Shown here one piece after another: positions 15,127 to 24,836 of a DNA stretch of 34,337 bases. This stretch comes from CAZSNH01 sp052388455 (GTDB lineage: Bacteria > Pseudomonadota > Alphaproteobacteria > Rhizobiales > Hyphomicrobiaceae): NCBI GenBank assembly GCA_052388455.1, contig JBQTIA010000125.1, forward strand, positions 1 to 34,337, in the 5' to 3' direction. A program made the position numbers and the translations under genes. Under the pieces are notes generated by a model, which ran no database searches, was not told the DNA's origin, and was given only the letters and a program-made list of their open reading frames with translations. Positions within the stretch are counted from its first letter, which is position 1; each line of letters opens with the position of its first letter.

Positions 15127-16200
15127 ATGCTCCGGCTGTTTTCCGGACCTGCGGGGGTCGATCGCAGGGCATGGGCGATTCTGTTCGCATTCGGGTGGCT
15201 AAACTTGGCGGCCGGTCCGGCATGGTCGTTCGACGATCAGCCCGATGACGTCGGTCCCGATGGCGGCACACGAGAGACCCTGATCGGCACGTTCAACCTC
15301 AATGCACCGGGTGTCAGTTCGCCACCGTCCGGTGTCGGTTCGGCCGGCAGCGACAGACGGCGCACCGATGCGGCCGCTTCCGCCTCCCCCGACGACGAGG
15401 CCGAAGCCCAGCAACTCTATCACGATGCCCTCGAGGACCTGGAGGCTGGAAACCGTGCCTCGGCGCAGCGGTTGTTCGAGCGTTTGATTGCTCGCCAGCC
15501 GAACAGCGATCTCGCCGGGCAATCCCGTCGTCACCTCGCCGACCTCTACGCCGATCGCGACCTTCGATCGGTAGCGGTGCCGGCTGCGGCTCGCGAAGCG
15601 GGGCGATCGTCGCAATTGCAGCCGCGACAGGGTGAGCGCCCGCTGTTGGCATTGCCCGTCGCGCAGACCCTGCCGCAGGGCGTCGATTCGGCGGCCGCCG
15701 CGCCGCTTCCCGCGCAGCCTCGACCAAAGGCGCGCTGGGTTTCACCCGATACGGAGATGGAATTCATCACGCAGGCCGGTGACCGGGTATTCTTCGGCGC
15801 CGGCAGCGACAGCCTCGGCGCGCGGGCGGTGTCCGTCATCGCCGCCCAGGCCCGCTGGCTCGAGCAAAATCCCGGCTACGACGTCACCATCGAAGGATAC
15901 GCCGACGACGCGCCGCTGGCCGGCGAGCAGCAGGTCGCGTTGTCCGCCTCCCGCGCCGCAACCGTGCGGGAGCGGCTGATCGCCGAAGGCATCGATGCCC
16001 GGCGCATCGCTGTCGCCGCCCGCGGGAGGGAGGATCGAATCGCCACCTGCGACGAGCCCGAATGCGCGGCTCAGAACCGCCGGGCCGTCTCCCGTGTTGC
16101 CGAAGGCGCCGGTGCCTACCTGCCCCGCAGCGGCAGCCCCAGTAGTGCCGCCTCGCGTCTCCCCGTGGCCTCCGAAAGCCGCAGCTTCAGCACGCGCTGA
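15127..16200 (+). CDS. Second Pal-like protein: TPR-like region plus OmpA domain
   Basis: This encodes 357 residues. The N-terminal hydrophobic stretch (about residues 15-34, AWAILFAFGWLNLAAGPAWS) is a signal peptide without a lipobox Cys, so it is probably soluble periplasmic rather than a lipoprotein. Residues 93-142 (EAQQLYHDALEDLEAGNRAS and QRLFERLIARQPNSDLAG) read as a TPR-like helical repeat of the CpoB type. After a Pro/Ala linker, residues 217-325 form an OmpA-like domain: EGYADDAPLAG, LSASRAATVRERL and AQNRRAVSRV. Asp260 and Arg276, expected to bind diaminopimelate, are kept although the usual GHAD His is Tyr. A CDEPEC Cys pair mirrors Pal, suggesting descent from a pal duplication. 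GAGG lies 8 nt before the ATG. It sits between pal and cpoB. Confidence 0.85.
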   Translation: MLRLFSGPAGVDRRAWAILFAFGWLNLAAGPAWSFDDQPDDVGPDGGTRETLIGTFNLNAPGVSSPPSGVGSAGSDRRRTDAAASASPDDEAEAQQLYHDALEDLEAGNRASAQRLFERLIARQPNSDLAGQSRRHLADLYADRDLRSVAVPAAAREAGRSSQLQPRQGERPLLALPVAQTLPQGVDSAAAAPLPAQPRPKARWVSPDTEMEFITQAGDRVFFGAGSDSLGARAVSVIAAQARWLEQNPGYDVTIEGYADDAPLAGEQQVALSASRAATVRERLIAEGIDARRIAVAARGREDRIATCDEPECAAQNRRAVSRVAEGAGAYLPRSGSPSSAASRLPVASESRSFSTR

Positions 16201-16514
16201 CCCGCATCCCGCCGCTATCGATCGTTGGGCACTGCCGGATGGCACAACGCACGGGTCCTGCACGCAGGGGCGGTTTGAGAGTAGCTCCGGATGCGACACG
16301 CGCATGACTATTGGCGCGTACTGGATGTCCTGGGCGTGAGTTGACAATCCCCCCCAAACGAAAGAAGCCTAGGTTTTAGAGTTCGGTCGCCCTGACGCAT
16401 CTGCAACGACAGAAACGCGCGCGTCCGTTCGTTCAGTAGTGGGGTCCGGTCACGATCGGTGACACGACCCACGCACTCTTGCAGTTCGCGGTCATTCGAG
16501 GGGACAGAACTTTG
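16201..16514. other. Intergenic region upstream of cpoB, 314 bp
   Basis: No gene is supported. The minus-strand frame starting in cpoB and ending at 16308 is a shadow. A consensus-like TTGACA at 16341-16346 is the one promoter signal I see and is listed separately. A small palindrome GTCAC-N5-GTGAC occurs near 16450-16464. Confidence 0.45.
16341..16376 (+). promoter_or_regulatory. Possible promoter for cpoB-tilS-ftsH
   Basis: TTGACA at 16341-16346 is a perfect -35 hexamer. No strong -10 lies at 16-18 bp; weak candidates are GAAGCC at 17 bp and TAGGTT further away. The position, about 170 bp before cpoB, is reasonable, but the missing -10 keeps this tentative. Confidence 0.3.
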
Positions 16515-17537
16515 ATGGCTCGTCGGGCAATCTTTTCGGCTGCGGTGTTGATGCTCTCCTTCGGTCTTCCGACCGGAGTTGTCGCGCAGCAGCAGCCGGC
16601 ACCTGCGGCGACCGGCGGTGGTCAGGCCGCGCCGGCTGCCCCGGCTTCGGGGGCCGCCCGCGTCACGCGCACGCCGCCCAAGGACGCAACCGCGGCGGCA
16701 GCAGCGGCTGGTCAGCCGGGCGGCGGAGACGCGGCGCTGCGCAAGCGCATCGAGCAGCTCGAAGAGCAGCTGGTCGATCTTCAGGTGGTGATCGGCACTC
16801 TCGAATCGCTGGCTAAGCAGGGGGCAGGTGCCGCTGGCGCGCCGGCCTACCGTCCGCCGGCTGGAGCCGCAAATGCGGACCTTGGCAGGATCGACGGCCT
16901 CGAAACCCAGATCAGGGCCTTGACCCAGCAGCTGGAACAGCTCGCTGCCGAAGTGCGCGGCTCGACGGCGGCTGCCCGCGGCGGCAACGCGGCGAGCCTG
17001 CAGCCCGATGCCGGTGTCATGGCGCCCCCGCAATCCGGCCAGTTCGGTTCGACGAGTGTTGCGCCCGCCACCGACGATCCGATTGGCGGCATTCTGGCCA
17101 ATCCCCCTCTGGCGCCGTCCGATACCGTGGCCGCGCTCCCGCCGCAGAGCGAAGACCCGAAGGCGGCTTACGAACAGGCTTACGGGATGATGCTCCAGCA
17201 GGATTACGGAGCGGCGCAGGCCGGGTTCGGCGATTTCCTGCGGCGCTTTCCCAGTCACGCGCTGGTGCCGAACGCGCTCTACTGGCTGGGCGAGACCTAC
17301 TACGTCCAGCGCAACTACTCCGATGCGGCGGAGGCCTTCGACATCGTGCTGTCCGCGCATGCCGCCAGCAACAAAGCGCCCGACAGCCAGCTGAAAAAGG
17401 CTATGTCTCTGTCGCAGCTCGGCAAGTCGGCGGATGCCTGCTCGGCGCTGCGCCAGCTTTCGGTCCGCTATCCCAACGCGCCGGCCCACGTGAAGTCGAA
17501 GGCCGACAGCGAGCGGCGGCGCGTCGGCTGCACTTGA
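16515..17537 (+). CDS. cpoB: Periplasmic coordinator CpoB (YbgF)
   Basis: This encodes 340 residues. A signal peptide covers residues 1-25 (MARRAIFSAAVLMLSFGLPT then GVVAQ). A Pro/Ala-rich linker is followed by a coiled coil at about residues 74-101 (ALRKRIEQLEEQLVDLQVVI), a second helical stretch (LETQIRALTQQLEQLAAEVR) and, from about residue 215, TPR repeats (AAYEQAYGMMLQQDYGAAQA, LVPNALYWLGETYYVQRNYS, SLSQLGKSADACSALRQLS). This is the tol-pal system protein YbgF/CpoB layout: the coiled coil trimerises and the TPRs bind TolA and PBP1B in E. coli. The ATG at 16515 is chosen because it opens the signal peptide; an upstream ATG at 16479 would bury it. The end is 13 nt before tilS. Confidence 0.93.
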   Translation: MARRAIFSAAVLMLSFGLPTGVVAQQQPAPAATGGGQAAPAAPASGAARVTRTPPKDATAAAAAAGQPGGGDAALRKRIEQLEEQLVDLQVVIGTLESLAKQGAGAAGAPAYRPPAGAANADLGRIDGLETQIRALTQQLEQLAAEVRGSTAAARGGNAASLQPDAGVMAPPQSGQFGSTSVAPATDDPIGGILANPPLAPSDTVAALPPQSEDPKAAYEQAYGMMLQQDYGAAQAGFGDFLRRFPSHALVPNALYWLGETYYVQRNYSDAAEAFDIVLSAHAASNKAPDSQLKKAMSLSQLGKSADACSALRQLSVRYPNAPAHVKSKADSERRRVGCT

Positions 17538-17550
17538 GTTCGGGTTAGCC

Positions 17551-18921
17551 ATGACGGAGCGCGAGCCGGTCGCAGACGACGAATTGGCCGGGTTGTTCAC
17601 GCGCTCGCTGTCCTTTCCCTTGGCCCTCGCCGTATCCGGCGGCGCCGACAGCATGGCGCTGATGCTGCTCGTCTGGCGCTGGATCACACTTCGAGGCGTG
17701 CCGTCGCAAACGCCCGATGGCCGGGCCAGCGTCCTCGTCCTGACCGTCGATCATGGCCTGAGAGCCGGCTCGGCGGCCGATGCGGTGTTCGTCTGCGCGG
17801 CGGCCGGCAGGCTGGGATTTCGATCGGCAGCCTTGGCGTGGGAGGGTGAAAAGCCGGCGACCGCAATCCAGAACGCGGCGCGGTCCGCACGCTATCGGCT
17901 GATGCACTCATATTTGGCGCGCGAAGGGGGCGGCACGACCGGTGTGGCGCCTGAGCCCGTTCGACCACTGGTGACGGCCCATCATCAGGACGATCAGGCC
18001 GAGACAGTTTTCATGCGGCTGGCCCGAGGCAGCGGGCTCGACGGTCTCGCCGGGATGCGCGTTCGCACCGATGTCTTCGGCCTCGATGTGAGACGTCCGC
18101 TCTTGAATGTCCCCAAGTCCCGATTGGTCGCGACGCTCGAGGCTGCCGGCCAGCGGTGGGTCGAGGATCCGAGCAACGAAAATCCGGCCTTCGAGAGGGT
18201 GCGGTGGCGACAGGCGTTGTCGAAGCTGCAACCGCTGGGGCTGTCGAGCGAACATATCGCCGCCAGCGTCGCGCGTCTCCGTCGGGCCAGCGATGCCCTC
18301 GATTGCGCGACATGGGGGCTCGCGCGCGCCGCCGGCCTCGACATCCACGCCGGAGCCTATGCCTCGTACGACGCCGGCCGTGCCAAGGGAGCGCCGGAAG
18401 AGTTGTCGATCCGGCTCCTCGGCTGGCTGCTGGCGCACTTTGGCGGACAGCAGGAACCCGCCAGCCTCGCCGCGGTCGAGGAACTCGACAGCCGCCTGCG
18501 ATCGGGCAAATTCGAGACCTGCACGCTGGGGGGCTGCATCGTCGCACGTCGGAGCGATCGAGTGGAAGTGTTCCGCGAGCCGGGACGCGAGGGGCTGGCG
18601 ACCGTCGCTCTCGAAGCCGGCCGATCGACCATCTGGGACCATCGGTTCCGGGTCCGCGCTGCCGTCGCAGACGCGGCCGCGCGACCGTTGAGCGTCGGTC
18701 CACTCGGTGACGCCGGCTGGCGATTCGTGCGTCAGCGGCTGCGACCCGACCAGCGCGTGCCGCATCGGGCCGCGGTGACCGTCCCGGCCTTTCTTATCGA
18801 AGACCGGATCGTTGCCGTTCCCACGCTCGGCTTCTTCGAGCCGCCGTGGAGCAGTGGCGACGTCACTGCCGAATTCATCTGGCCGGTGGAGGCCGATCGG
18901 GCCAACTGGCTCGGTTCTTGA
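17551..18921 (+). CDS. tilS: tRNA(Ile)-lysidine synthase
   Basis: This encodes 456 residues. TilS attaches lysine to C34 of the tRNA-Ile that reads AUA codons, using ATP, and is essential in most bacteria. The PP-loop ATP-binding motif SGGADS is at residues 29-34 (LALAVSGGADSMAL). Other family blocks are LTVDHGLRAGSAAD, the AHHQDDQAETVFMRLARGSG stretch, GLAGM, RPLLNVPKSRL and WVEDPSNENPAFERVRWRQ. The C-terminal third (about residues 270-456) is the less conserved tRNA-binding part. It begins 13 nt after cpoB, consistent with co-transcription, and is followed by 199 bp before ftsH. This cpoB-tilS-ftsH order is familiar in alphaproteobacteria. Confidence 0.95.
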   Translation: MTEREPVADDELAGLFTRSLSFPLALAVSGGADSMALMLLVWRWITLRGVPSQTPDGRASVLVLTVDHGLRAGSAADAVFVCAAAGRLGFRSAALAWEGEKPATAIQNAARSARYRLMHSYLAREGGGTTGVAPEPVRPLVTAHHQDDQAETVFMRLARGSGLDGLAGMRVRTDVFGLDVRRPLLNVPKSRLVATLEAAGQRWVEDPSNENPAFERVRWRQALSKLQPLGLSSEHIAASVARLRRASDALDCATWGLARAAGLDIHAGAYASYDAGRAKGAPEELSIRLLGWLLAHFGGQQEPASLAAVEELDSRLRSGKFETCTLGGCIVARRSDRVEVFREPGREGLATVALEAGRSTIWDHRFRVRAAVADAAARPLSVGPLGDAGWRFVRQRLRPDQRVPHRAAVTVPAFLIEDRIVAVPTLGFFEPPWSSGDVTAEFIWPVEADRANWLGS

Positions 18922-19120
18922 TAGACAGACCGGATCGTCGCTTGTCCGTGCCGCCTAAGGGCCTCAAACGGGTGATGGATTGATCCACCGCTGGCCTGCC
19001 AAGGTTAACTTGGCAAACGGTTGGGGCGCTCCTATCTTACGTGTCACAGTCGCGTGACAGTGCTCGATGCAACGAGTTCCCGCGTCCGCGACGAGGGCTC
19101 TCCGTTCAACAGGACAAGAG

Positions 19121-21055
<1,935 letters not shown>

Positions 21056-21079
21056 GGGTCGTTCAACGAGGAAACGTGA

Positions 21080-21283
21080 ATGTCTCAGCGCGATGCCGAC
21101 ACCGGTTGCAATGGGACATTCGCGAATTCGGGCGCAATAGCCGAGACTGAGTTCGCGAGATTCGTCCGAATGGCCGACAAAATGCAGCAGGAGAACACGA
21201 GGTCGCCCGAGTCCGCGCGCACAGCCTTGATCAAGCTCGGCATACTTGGCAGCGATGGCCGACTGAGCGACAACTACAAATAA
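21080..21283 (+). CDS. Putative antitoxin-like small protein
   Basis: This encodes 67 residues with a good GAGGAA site 7 nt upstream. The protein is mainly helical: ETEFARFVRMADKMQQEN, then SPESARTALIKLGILGSDGR and a short tail LSDNYK. Small proteins ending in an SARxxLxxxGIL..DGxLxxxY pattern are, as I recall, typical first genes of toxin-antitoxin-like pairs. Its TAA stop overlaps the ATG of the next gene (TAATG, 21281-21285), so translation is probably coupled. It lies 24 bp after ftsH in the same direction and may be read from the ftsH promoter. The antitoxin assignment is inference from size, order and overlap; I cannot name a family. Confidence 0.65.
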   Translation: MSQRDADTGCNGTFANSGAIAETEFARFVRMADKMQQENTRSPESARTALIKLGILGSDGRLSDNYK

Positions 21284-21945
21284 TGCATCGGCTCACATCG
21301 TCTTTCATTCTCGGTTACCATGGTTGCTCCGCCCGTTTGGCGGAGCAACTCGTTTCAGGCGACGCTAAACTCGAGGCGAGCGATAACGACTACGACTGGC
21401 TCGGCCCTGGAATCTATTACTGGCAGTCGAACCCCCGCAGGGCATTGGAGTTTGCCAACGAGAAGCGCGTCCGAGACAAGGCGTCCTGGACGCCGGCGGT
21501 CATTGGTGCATCCATTAGGCCGGGCCTTTGTCTCGACCTTGCCACTGAGGTCGGAATCGCTGAAGTGCGAACCGCCTATCGCTTGTTGACCGCGACCTTC
21601 GAGGCGTTGGGCGAGTCATTGCCCAAAAATGCCGTCGGTTCGGATTGGGTGTTACGGCGGTTGGACTGTGCGGTTGTTCGCCAGTTGCACGCAATTCGAG
21701 AGAGAAACGGCGAACCACCGGTCGATACCGTGCGGGGAATCGCATTTGGACGTAGGTTGGGTCGAGGCACGAGACCCAACAACTTTGGTCGCTCGAGTTT
21801 GTTGGGTCTCCTTCGTCGACCCAACCGACATTTCGCGCCATATGCGATTGCCCTGGACCGGACCCACGTCCAGCTATGTGTTTGCAATCGAAAGTCTATT
21901 CTTGGCGTTTTCCGCGTAGCGCCCGAAGATCTGGAAGCTCCCTGA
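21283..21945 (+). CDS. Putative toxin-like protein, possible ADP-ribosyltransferase fold
   Basis: This encodes 220 residues. The N-terminal part has FILGYHGCSARLAEQLVSGD (His13 in YHG), SDNDYDWLGPGIYYWQSNP (Tyr45/46) and RRALEFANEK. An early YHG followed by a GIYYW strand resembles the His and Tyr positions of ADP-ribosyltransferase/PARP-like folds; this is inference, and I cannot identify the third catalytic residue. A central AVIGASIRPGLCLDLATEVG stretch and a GSDWVLRRLDCAVVRQLH helix follow. The C-terminus THVQLCVCNRKSILGVFRV looks conserved, but just before it about 26 codons (21752-21829) are a palindromic repeat. The ATG overlaps the upstream stop, and folP starts 1 nt after its TGA. 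The activity may be lost through the insertion. Confidence 0.65.
   Translation: MHRLTSSFILGYHGCSARLAEQLVSGDAKLEASDNDYDWLGPGIYYWQSNPRRALEFANEKRVRDKASWTPAVIGASIRPGLCLDLATEVGIAEVRTAYRLLTATFEALGESLPKNAVGSDWVLRRLDCAVVRQLHAIRERNGEPPVDTVRGIAFGRRLGRGTRPNNFGRSSLLGLLRRPNRHFAPYAIALDRTHVQLCVCNRKSILGVFRVAPEDLEAP
21752..21829. repeat. GTTGGGTC palindromic repeat inside the toxin-like gene
   Basis: Arms 21756-21781 (starting GTTGGGTCGA, ending AGACCCAACA) and 21800-21825 (starting TGTTGGGTCT, ending TCGACCCAAC) match in inverted orientation at 23 of 26 positions, with an 18-nt loop. Outer GTAG/CGAC bases extend it to about 78 bp, a multiple of three. Palindromes with TAGGTTGGGTC...GACCCAACCTA ends are common dispersed repeats in many proteobacteria, normally between genes. 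Here the element is read through as part of the protein. Confidence 0.8.
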
Positions 21946-21946
21946 A

Positions 21947-23053
21947 ATGACCCGCTCCCTCTACATCCGCCCCGTCGGCATCTACAGGCCGGGCACCGGC
22001 CCCGGCACCGGCATCGAATCCGCTGGCGAGGTCTGGGGAGGTCTGCCGCTGGCCGGCGGTCCGCTGGCTTTCGCTGCGCTCGAGGTCATCGAACGCACGG
22101 GGAGCAAGGGCGTCGTGAGGCGCACCATCGGCCTCGGCGACCTGTTCGAGCGCGACTGGGGACGCAGCACGCTGGCGGCTTCAGACCTCTTGGAAGCCAT
22201 CCGCTCACCCCGCCCGCGACTTGCCGGCCTCGCCATGGGTCGGCCGGTCATCATGGGCATCGTCAACGTCACGCCCGACAGCTTCTCGGACGGGGGCCGC
22301 TATGCTTCCGCCGATGCGGCCGTCGAGCAGGCCCTTCGGATGGTCGAGGAAGGCGCCGACATCCTCGACATCGGCGGGGAAAGCACGCGGCCGGGGTCCG
22401 ATGCGGTCGCGTTGGAGGAGGAGCTGCGCCGGGTGCTGCCGGTGCTGGAAAAGCTGCGCGCGAAGACGGACGCCCGTATCTCGGTCGACACCCGCAAGGC
22501 CGAGGTCATGCGTCGCGCTGCGGCGGCCGGCGCCGACATCCTCAACGACGTGTCGGCACTCACTCACGATCCCGAGGCGCTGCGTGTGGCAGCCGAAAGC
22601 GGGTTGCCCGTCATGCTCATGCACGCGCAGGGCGATCCGAAGACCATGAACGATAATCCGCAGTATTCGGACGTGACGCTCGACGTGTTCGATTTCCTGG
22701 AAAGCCGAATCCGGGCGTGCGAGGCCGCCGGCATTCCGAAGGCCAAGCTGGTCGTCGACCCCGGCATCGGCTTCGGCAAGCACCTGCACCACAACGTCGC
22801 CGTGCTCGGAGCGATGAGCCTCTATCACGGCCTCGGTGTGCCGTTACTCTTGGGTGCCAGCCGCAAGAAGCTGATCGGCCAGCTCTGCAACGTGGAAGCT
22901 CCAAAGGACCGCGTGCCGGGGTCGATCGCCGCCGCGCTGTCATCGATCGCGCAGGGCGTTCAGATCGTGCGCGTCCACGACGTGGCGGCGACACGGCAGG
23001 CGGTATGCGTGTGGGAAGCGGCGACGGCCGGCAGCGAGCGCGGCCTCGTGTAA
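21947..23053 (+). CDS. folP: Dihydropteroate synthase
   Basis: This encodes 368 residues. It joins p-aminobenzoate to the pterin pyrophosphate in folate synthesis, in the cytoplasm. The catalytic TIM barrel starts near residue 98: GIVNVTPDSFSDGG (104-117), DIGGESTRPGSD, SVDTRKAEVM, LNDVSAL, LMHAQGDPKTM, DPGIGFGKHLHHN, GASRKKLIGQL and RVHDVAA are all expected DHPS motifs. The first ~95 residues are an N-terminal extension (with RPVGIYRPGTGPGTG and FAALEVIERTG) seen in several alphaproteobacterial FolP proteins and absent from E. coli. The ATG directly follows the toxin-like gene (1-nt gap). In related genomes, as I recall, folP follows ftsH directly. Confidence 0.95.
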   Translation: MTRSLYIRPVGIYRPGTGPGTGIESAGEVWGGLPLAGGPLAFAALEVIERTGSKGVVRRTIGLGDLFERDWGRSTLAASDLLEAIRSPRPRLAGLAMGRPVIMGIVNVTPDSFSDGGRYASADAAVEQALRMVEEGADILDIGGESTRPGSDAVALEEELRRVLPVLEKLRAKTDARISVDTRKAEVMRRAAAAGADILNDVSALTHDPEALRVAAESGLPVMLMHAQGDPKTMNDNPQYSDVTLDVFDFLESRIRACEAAGIPKAKLVVDPGIGFGKHLHHNVAVLGAMSLYHGLGVPLLLGASRKKLIGQLCNVEAPKDRVPGSIAAALSSIAQGVQIVRVHDVAATRQAVCVWEAATAGSERGLV

Positions 23054-23056
23054 ATG

Positions 23057-23602
23057 TCAGCTCGCGGCGGCCTTGCGATCGGCGATGCGCCGCTCGGTGG
23101 CGACGATGATGGCGGTTCGGATGTCGTCGGCGCTCGCCAGTTCGGCCGGCACGTTCACATGCTGTGCCTTGGCCAGCGCCCGCAAGTGACCGGCACTGTC
23201 GATTGAGGACAGTTTCGCGCGAAGTCCGTCGGCGCCCTCCCGCGTCCGCACGACGACGAGACTGAAAGCGAAGGGATCGAAGGGTGTGTCGATGGCGGCT
23301 GGGGCGCTCGCAACCTCGGGTTCGGTCTCGGCGCCGGCGACCGCGACATCATCCGAATCGACATCCGGTGTCGCCGGCGATGCCGGCACGTCGAGTGTCG
23401 GCAAATCGACGAACGGAAGCAGCGGGGTTCCAGCCGCCGCCGATGCTCTCGCCGGGCGGACCTTGATCGCCACCACCTCCTTTTCGAGCGCGGCGGCGAT
23501 GCGGTCAGCCGCTTCTGCGGACACGCCCGGGCCGCCGGCCAGGAGGTCGCCGAGGTACTTTCGGGCTTTGGCGCCCGTGAAGGTTCGTATGGTTCTGCCC
23601 AT
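23057..23602 (-). CDS. Hypothetical partner of the ParA-like ATPase
   Basis: This encodes 181 residues from the ATG at 23600-23602, which has a GAGGA motif just upstream; earlier in-frame starts would overlap parA. The N-terminus is a conserved-looking helical module (MGRTIRTFTGAKARKYLGDL then LAGGPGVSAEAADRIAAALE). A long Ala/Pro/Asp/Glu-rich linker (about residues 70-115) follows, then a C-terminal segment PFDPFAFSLVVVRTREGADG, HLRALAKAQHVNVP, ending IVATERRIADRKAA. The layout (short N-terminal module, disordered linker, C-terminal helix) resembles a ParA-partner protein, but I see no ParB-type helix-turn-helix. It follows parA by 20 bp in one operon and ends 3 bp from the folP stop, convergently. 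Confidence 0.7.
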   Translation of the reverse strand: MGRTIRTFTGAKARKYLGDLLAGGPGVSAEAADRIAAALEKEVVAIKVRPARASAAAGTPLLPFVDLPTLDVPASPATPDVDSDDVAVAGAETEPEVASAPAAIDTPFDPFAFSLVVVRTREGADGLRAKLSSIDSAGHLRALAKAQHVNVPAELASADDIRTAIIVATERRIADRKAAAS

Positions 23603-23622
23603 AGTCCTCAGCCGTCCGCCGC

Positions 23623-24498
23623 TCAGGCTGCCATCATCGGGGAAAGCTCGTCGTAGAGCCGGCGCAGGGCGGCAATCCCGTCCGCTCCGTACTTCTCCTC
23701 GATCGATTTCAGTCCTTCGCTCCAATCGAAGGCGTTGGCAATCGAGTCCGAGTGCGGCAGGCGGGTCTGCAGCACGGCGTGGTTCAGACCGATTTCCTCG
23801 ATGATCAGCCTGTCCTTGCCGTTCGGCCGCGCGCCGTTCGCCACGCAGACGTAGCGGCGCTGCTCGATCGGCACCTGGCTGAGATCGGCGTCGTTGTGCT
23901 TGCCCTCGATGAGCTGCGCCACGCGGTCAACCGCGAGCTGCGAAACGTAGTCGGGCCGGAAAGGCACGAGAACCTTGTCGGCGGTCTTGAGCGCCGCCAG
24001 CGCCGCGAACGACAGTCCCGGTGCGCAGTCGAGCAGCACGACGTCGTAGGTGCCGGCAAACCGGCGGACCAGCCGCTCGAGGCGGCCGCGCACGCGCGTC
24101 GCGACCACGTCCGGGTCCTTCGCCTGCCGCGCTTCCTTGACATACAACTCCCCCTGAACGTCCTCCAGCAGCAGCGAGCCGGGCAGCAGGGACAGCGTCG
24201 GGGCCTTGCCGTCGCGCCCTGCGACGTCGCCGGTCCGATGCGCGAGATAGTCGCGCGGCTCGGGGTGGTTCTCGTCGAAGAGATCGAAGAAATAGTCGGC
24301 GATGGTGCGCGCCGACTGCCGTGCGGCCAGCCAGCCTTCGCCCCCGAGCAGGATCAGCGAGGCATTGCACTGCGAATCGAGATCGATGACCAGCACGCGC
24401 TTGCCGCCCCACACCGCAAAGGCATGCGCCAGCATGACGGTGACGGTGGATTTGCCGACGCCACCCTTACGGTTCGCAACTGCGAGAAAGTATGCCAT
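23623..24498 (-). CDS. ParA/MinD-family ATPase
   Basis: This encodes 291 residues. The deviant Walker A motif KGGVGKST is at residues 11-18, preceded by AVANR; LVIDLDSQCNASLIL follows, then YDVVLLDCAPGLSFAALAAL (Walker B region) and VLVPFRPDYVSQLAVDRVAQ. These are marks of ParA-type ATPases that position chromosomes, plasmids or protein cargoes on the nucleoid. There is no N-terminal helix-turn-helix, so it is a small-type ParA and unlikely to repress its own promoter directly. It is transcribed with the small partner at 23057-23602, divergent from glmM. Absence of an adjacent parB and parS suggests an orphan ParA with a protein cargo rather than the chromosomal ParABS pair. Confidence 0.88.
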   Translation of the reverse strand: MAYFLAVANRKGGVGKSTVTVMLAHAFAVWGGKRVLVIDLDSQCNASLILLGGEGWLAARQSARTIADYFFDLFDENHPEPRDYLAHRTGDVAGRDGKAPTLSLLPGSLLLEDVQGELYVKEARQAKDPDVVATRVRGRLERLVRRFAGTYDVVLLDCAPGLSFAALAALKTADKVLVPFRPDYVSQLAVDRVAQLIEGKHNDADLSQVPIEQRRYVCVANGARPNGKDRLIIEEIGLNHAVLQTRLPHSDSIANAFDWSEGLKSIEEKYGADGIAALRRLYDELSPMMAA

Positions 24499-24836
24499 CT
24501 GCCCCCGGCGCTGCTGATTTCAATCTCACGTCAAACTGGGGCGCCTGCTTACCACGCATCGGCGCCGGCACCAGTCGAGACAGGGATTGTGTTGGCACCA
24601 TGAGGCTTTGGCGCCACGTGGGGGTCGGCGAGGCCACCGGCCGGTCGCGCGGAGCCGGCCGTTCAGCCTCTTTGCTGCACCGCGTTTGCGGAGCAGCCGG
24701 CGTGGCTGTAAACATGCCACACAGTTTGTGATGTCGAGGGCGGCGGGCCGGCGCGGTAGCCTGGGAACTCGAATCGCTTCACGGCCCGCGACGAATCCGT
24801 CTGCAGCCCTCCGAGACCTGAACCAAGGACTGAGCC
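24499..24836. other. Divergent intergenic region between parA and glmM, 338 bp
   Basis: A hairpin is present at 24674-24697: GCTGC (24674-24678), CCGC (24680-24683), a GTTT loop, GCGG (24688-24691) and GCAGC (24693-24697), with one A-A mismatch. It has no T-run. I see no gene or confident promoter; short frames here match nothing I know. Confidence 0.5.
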
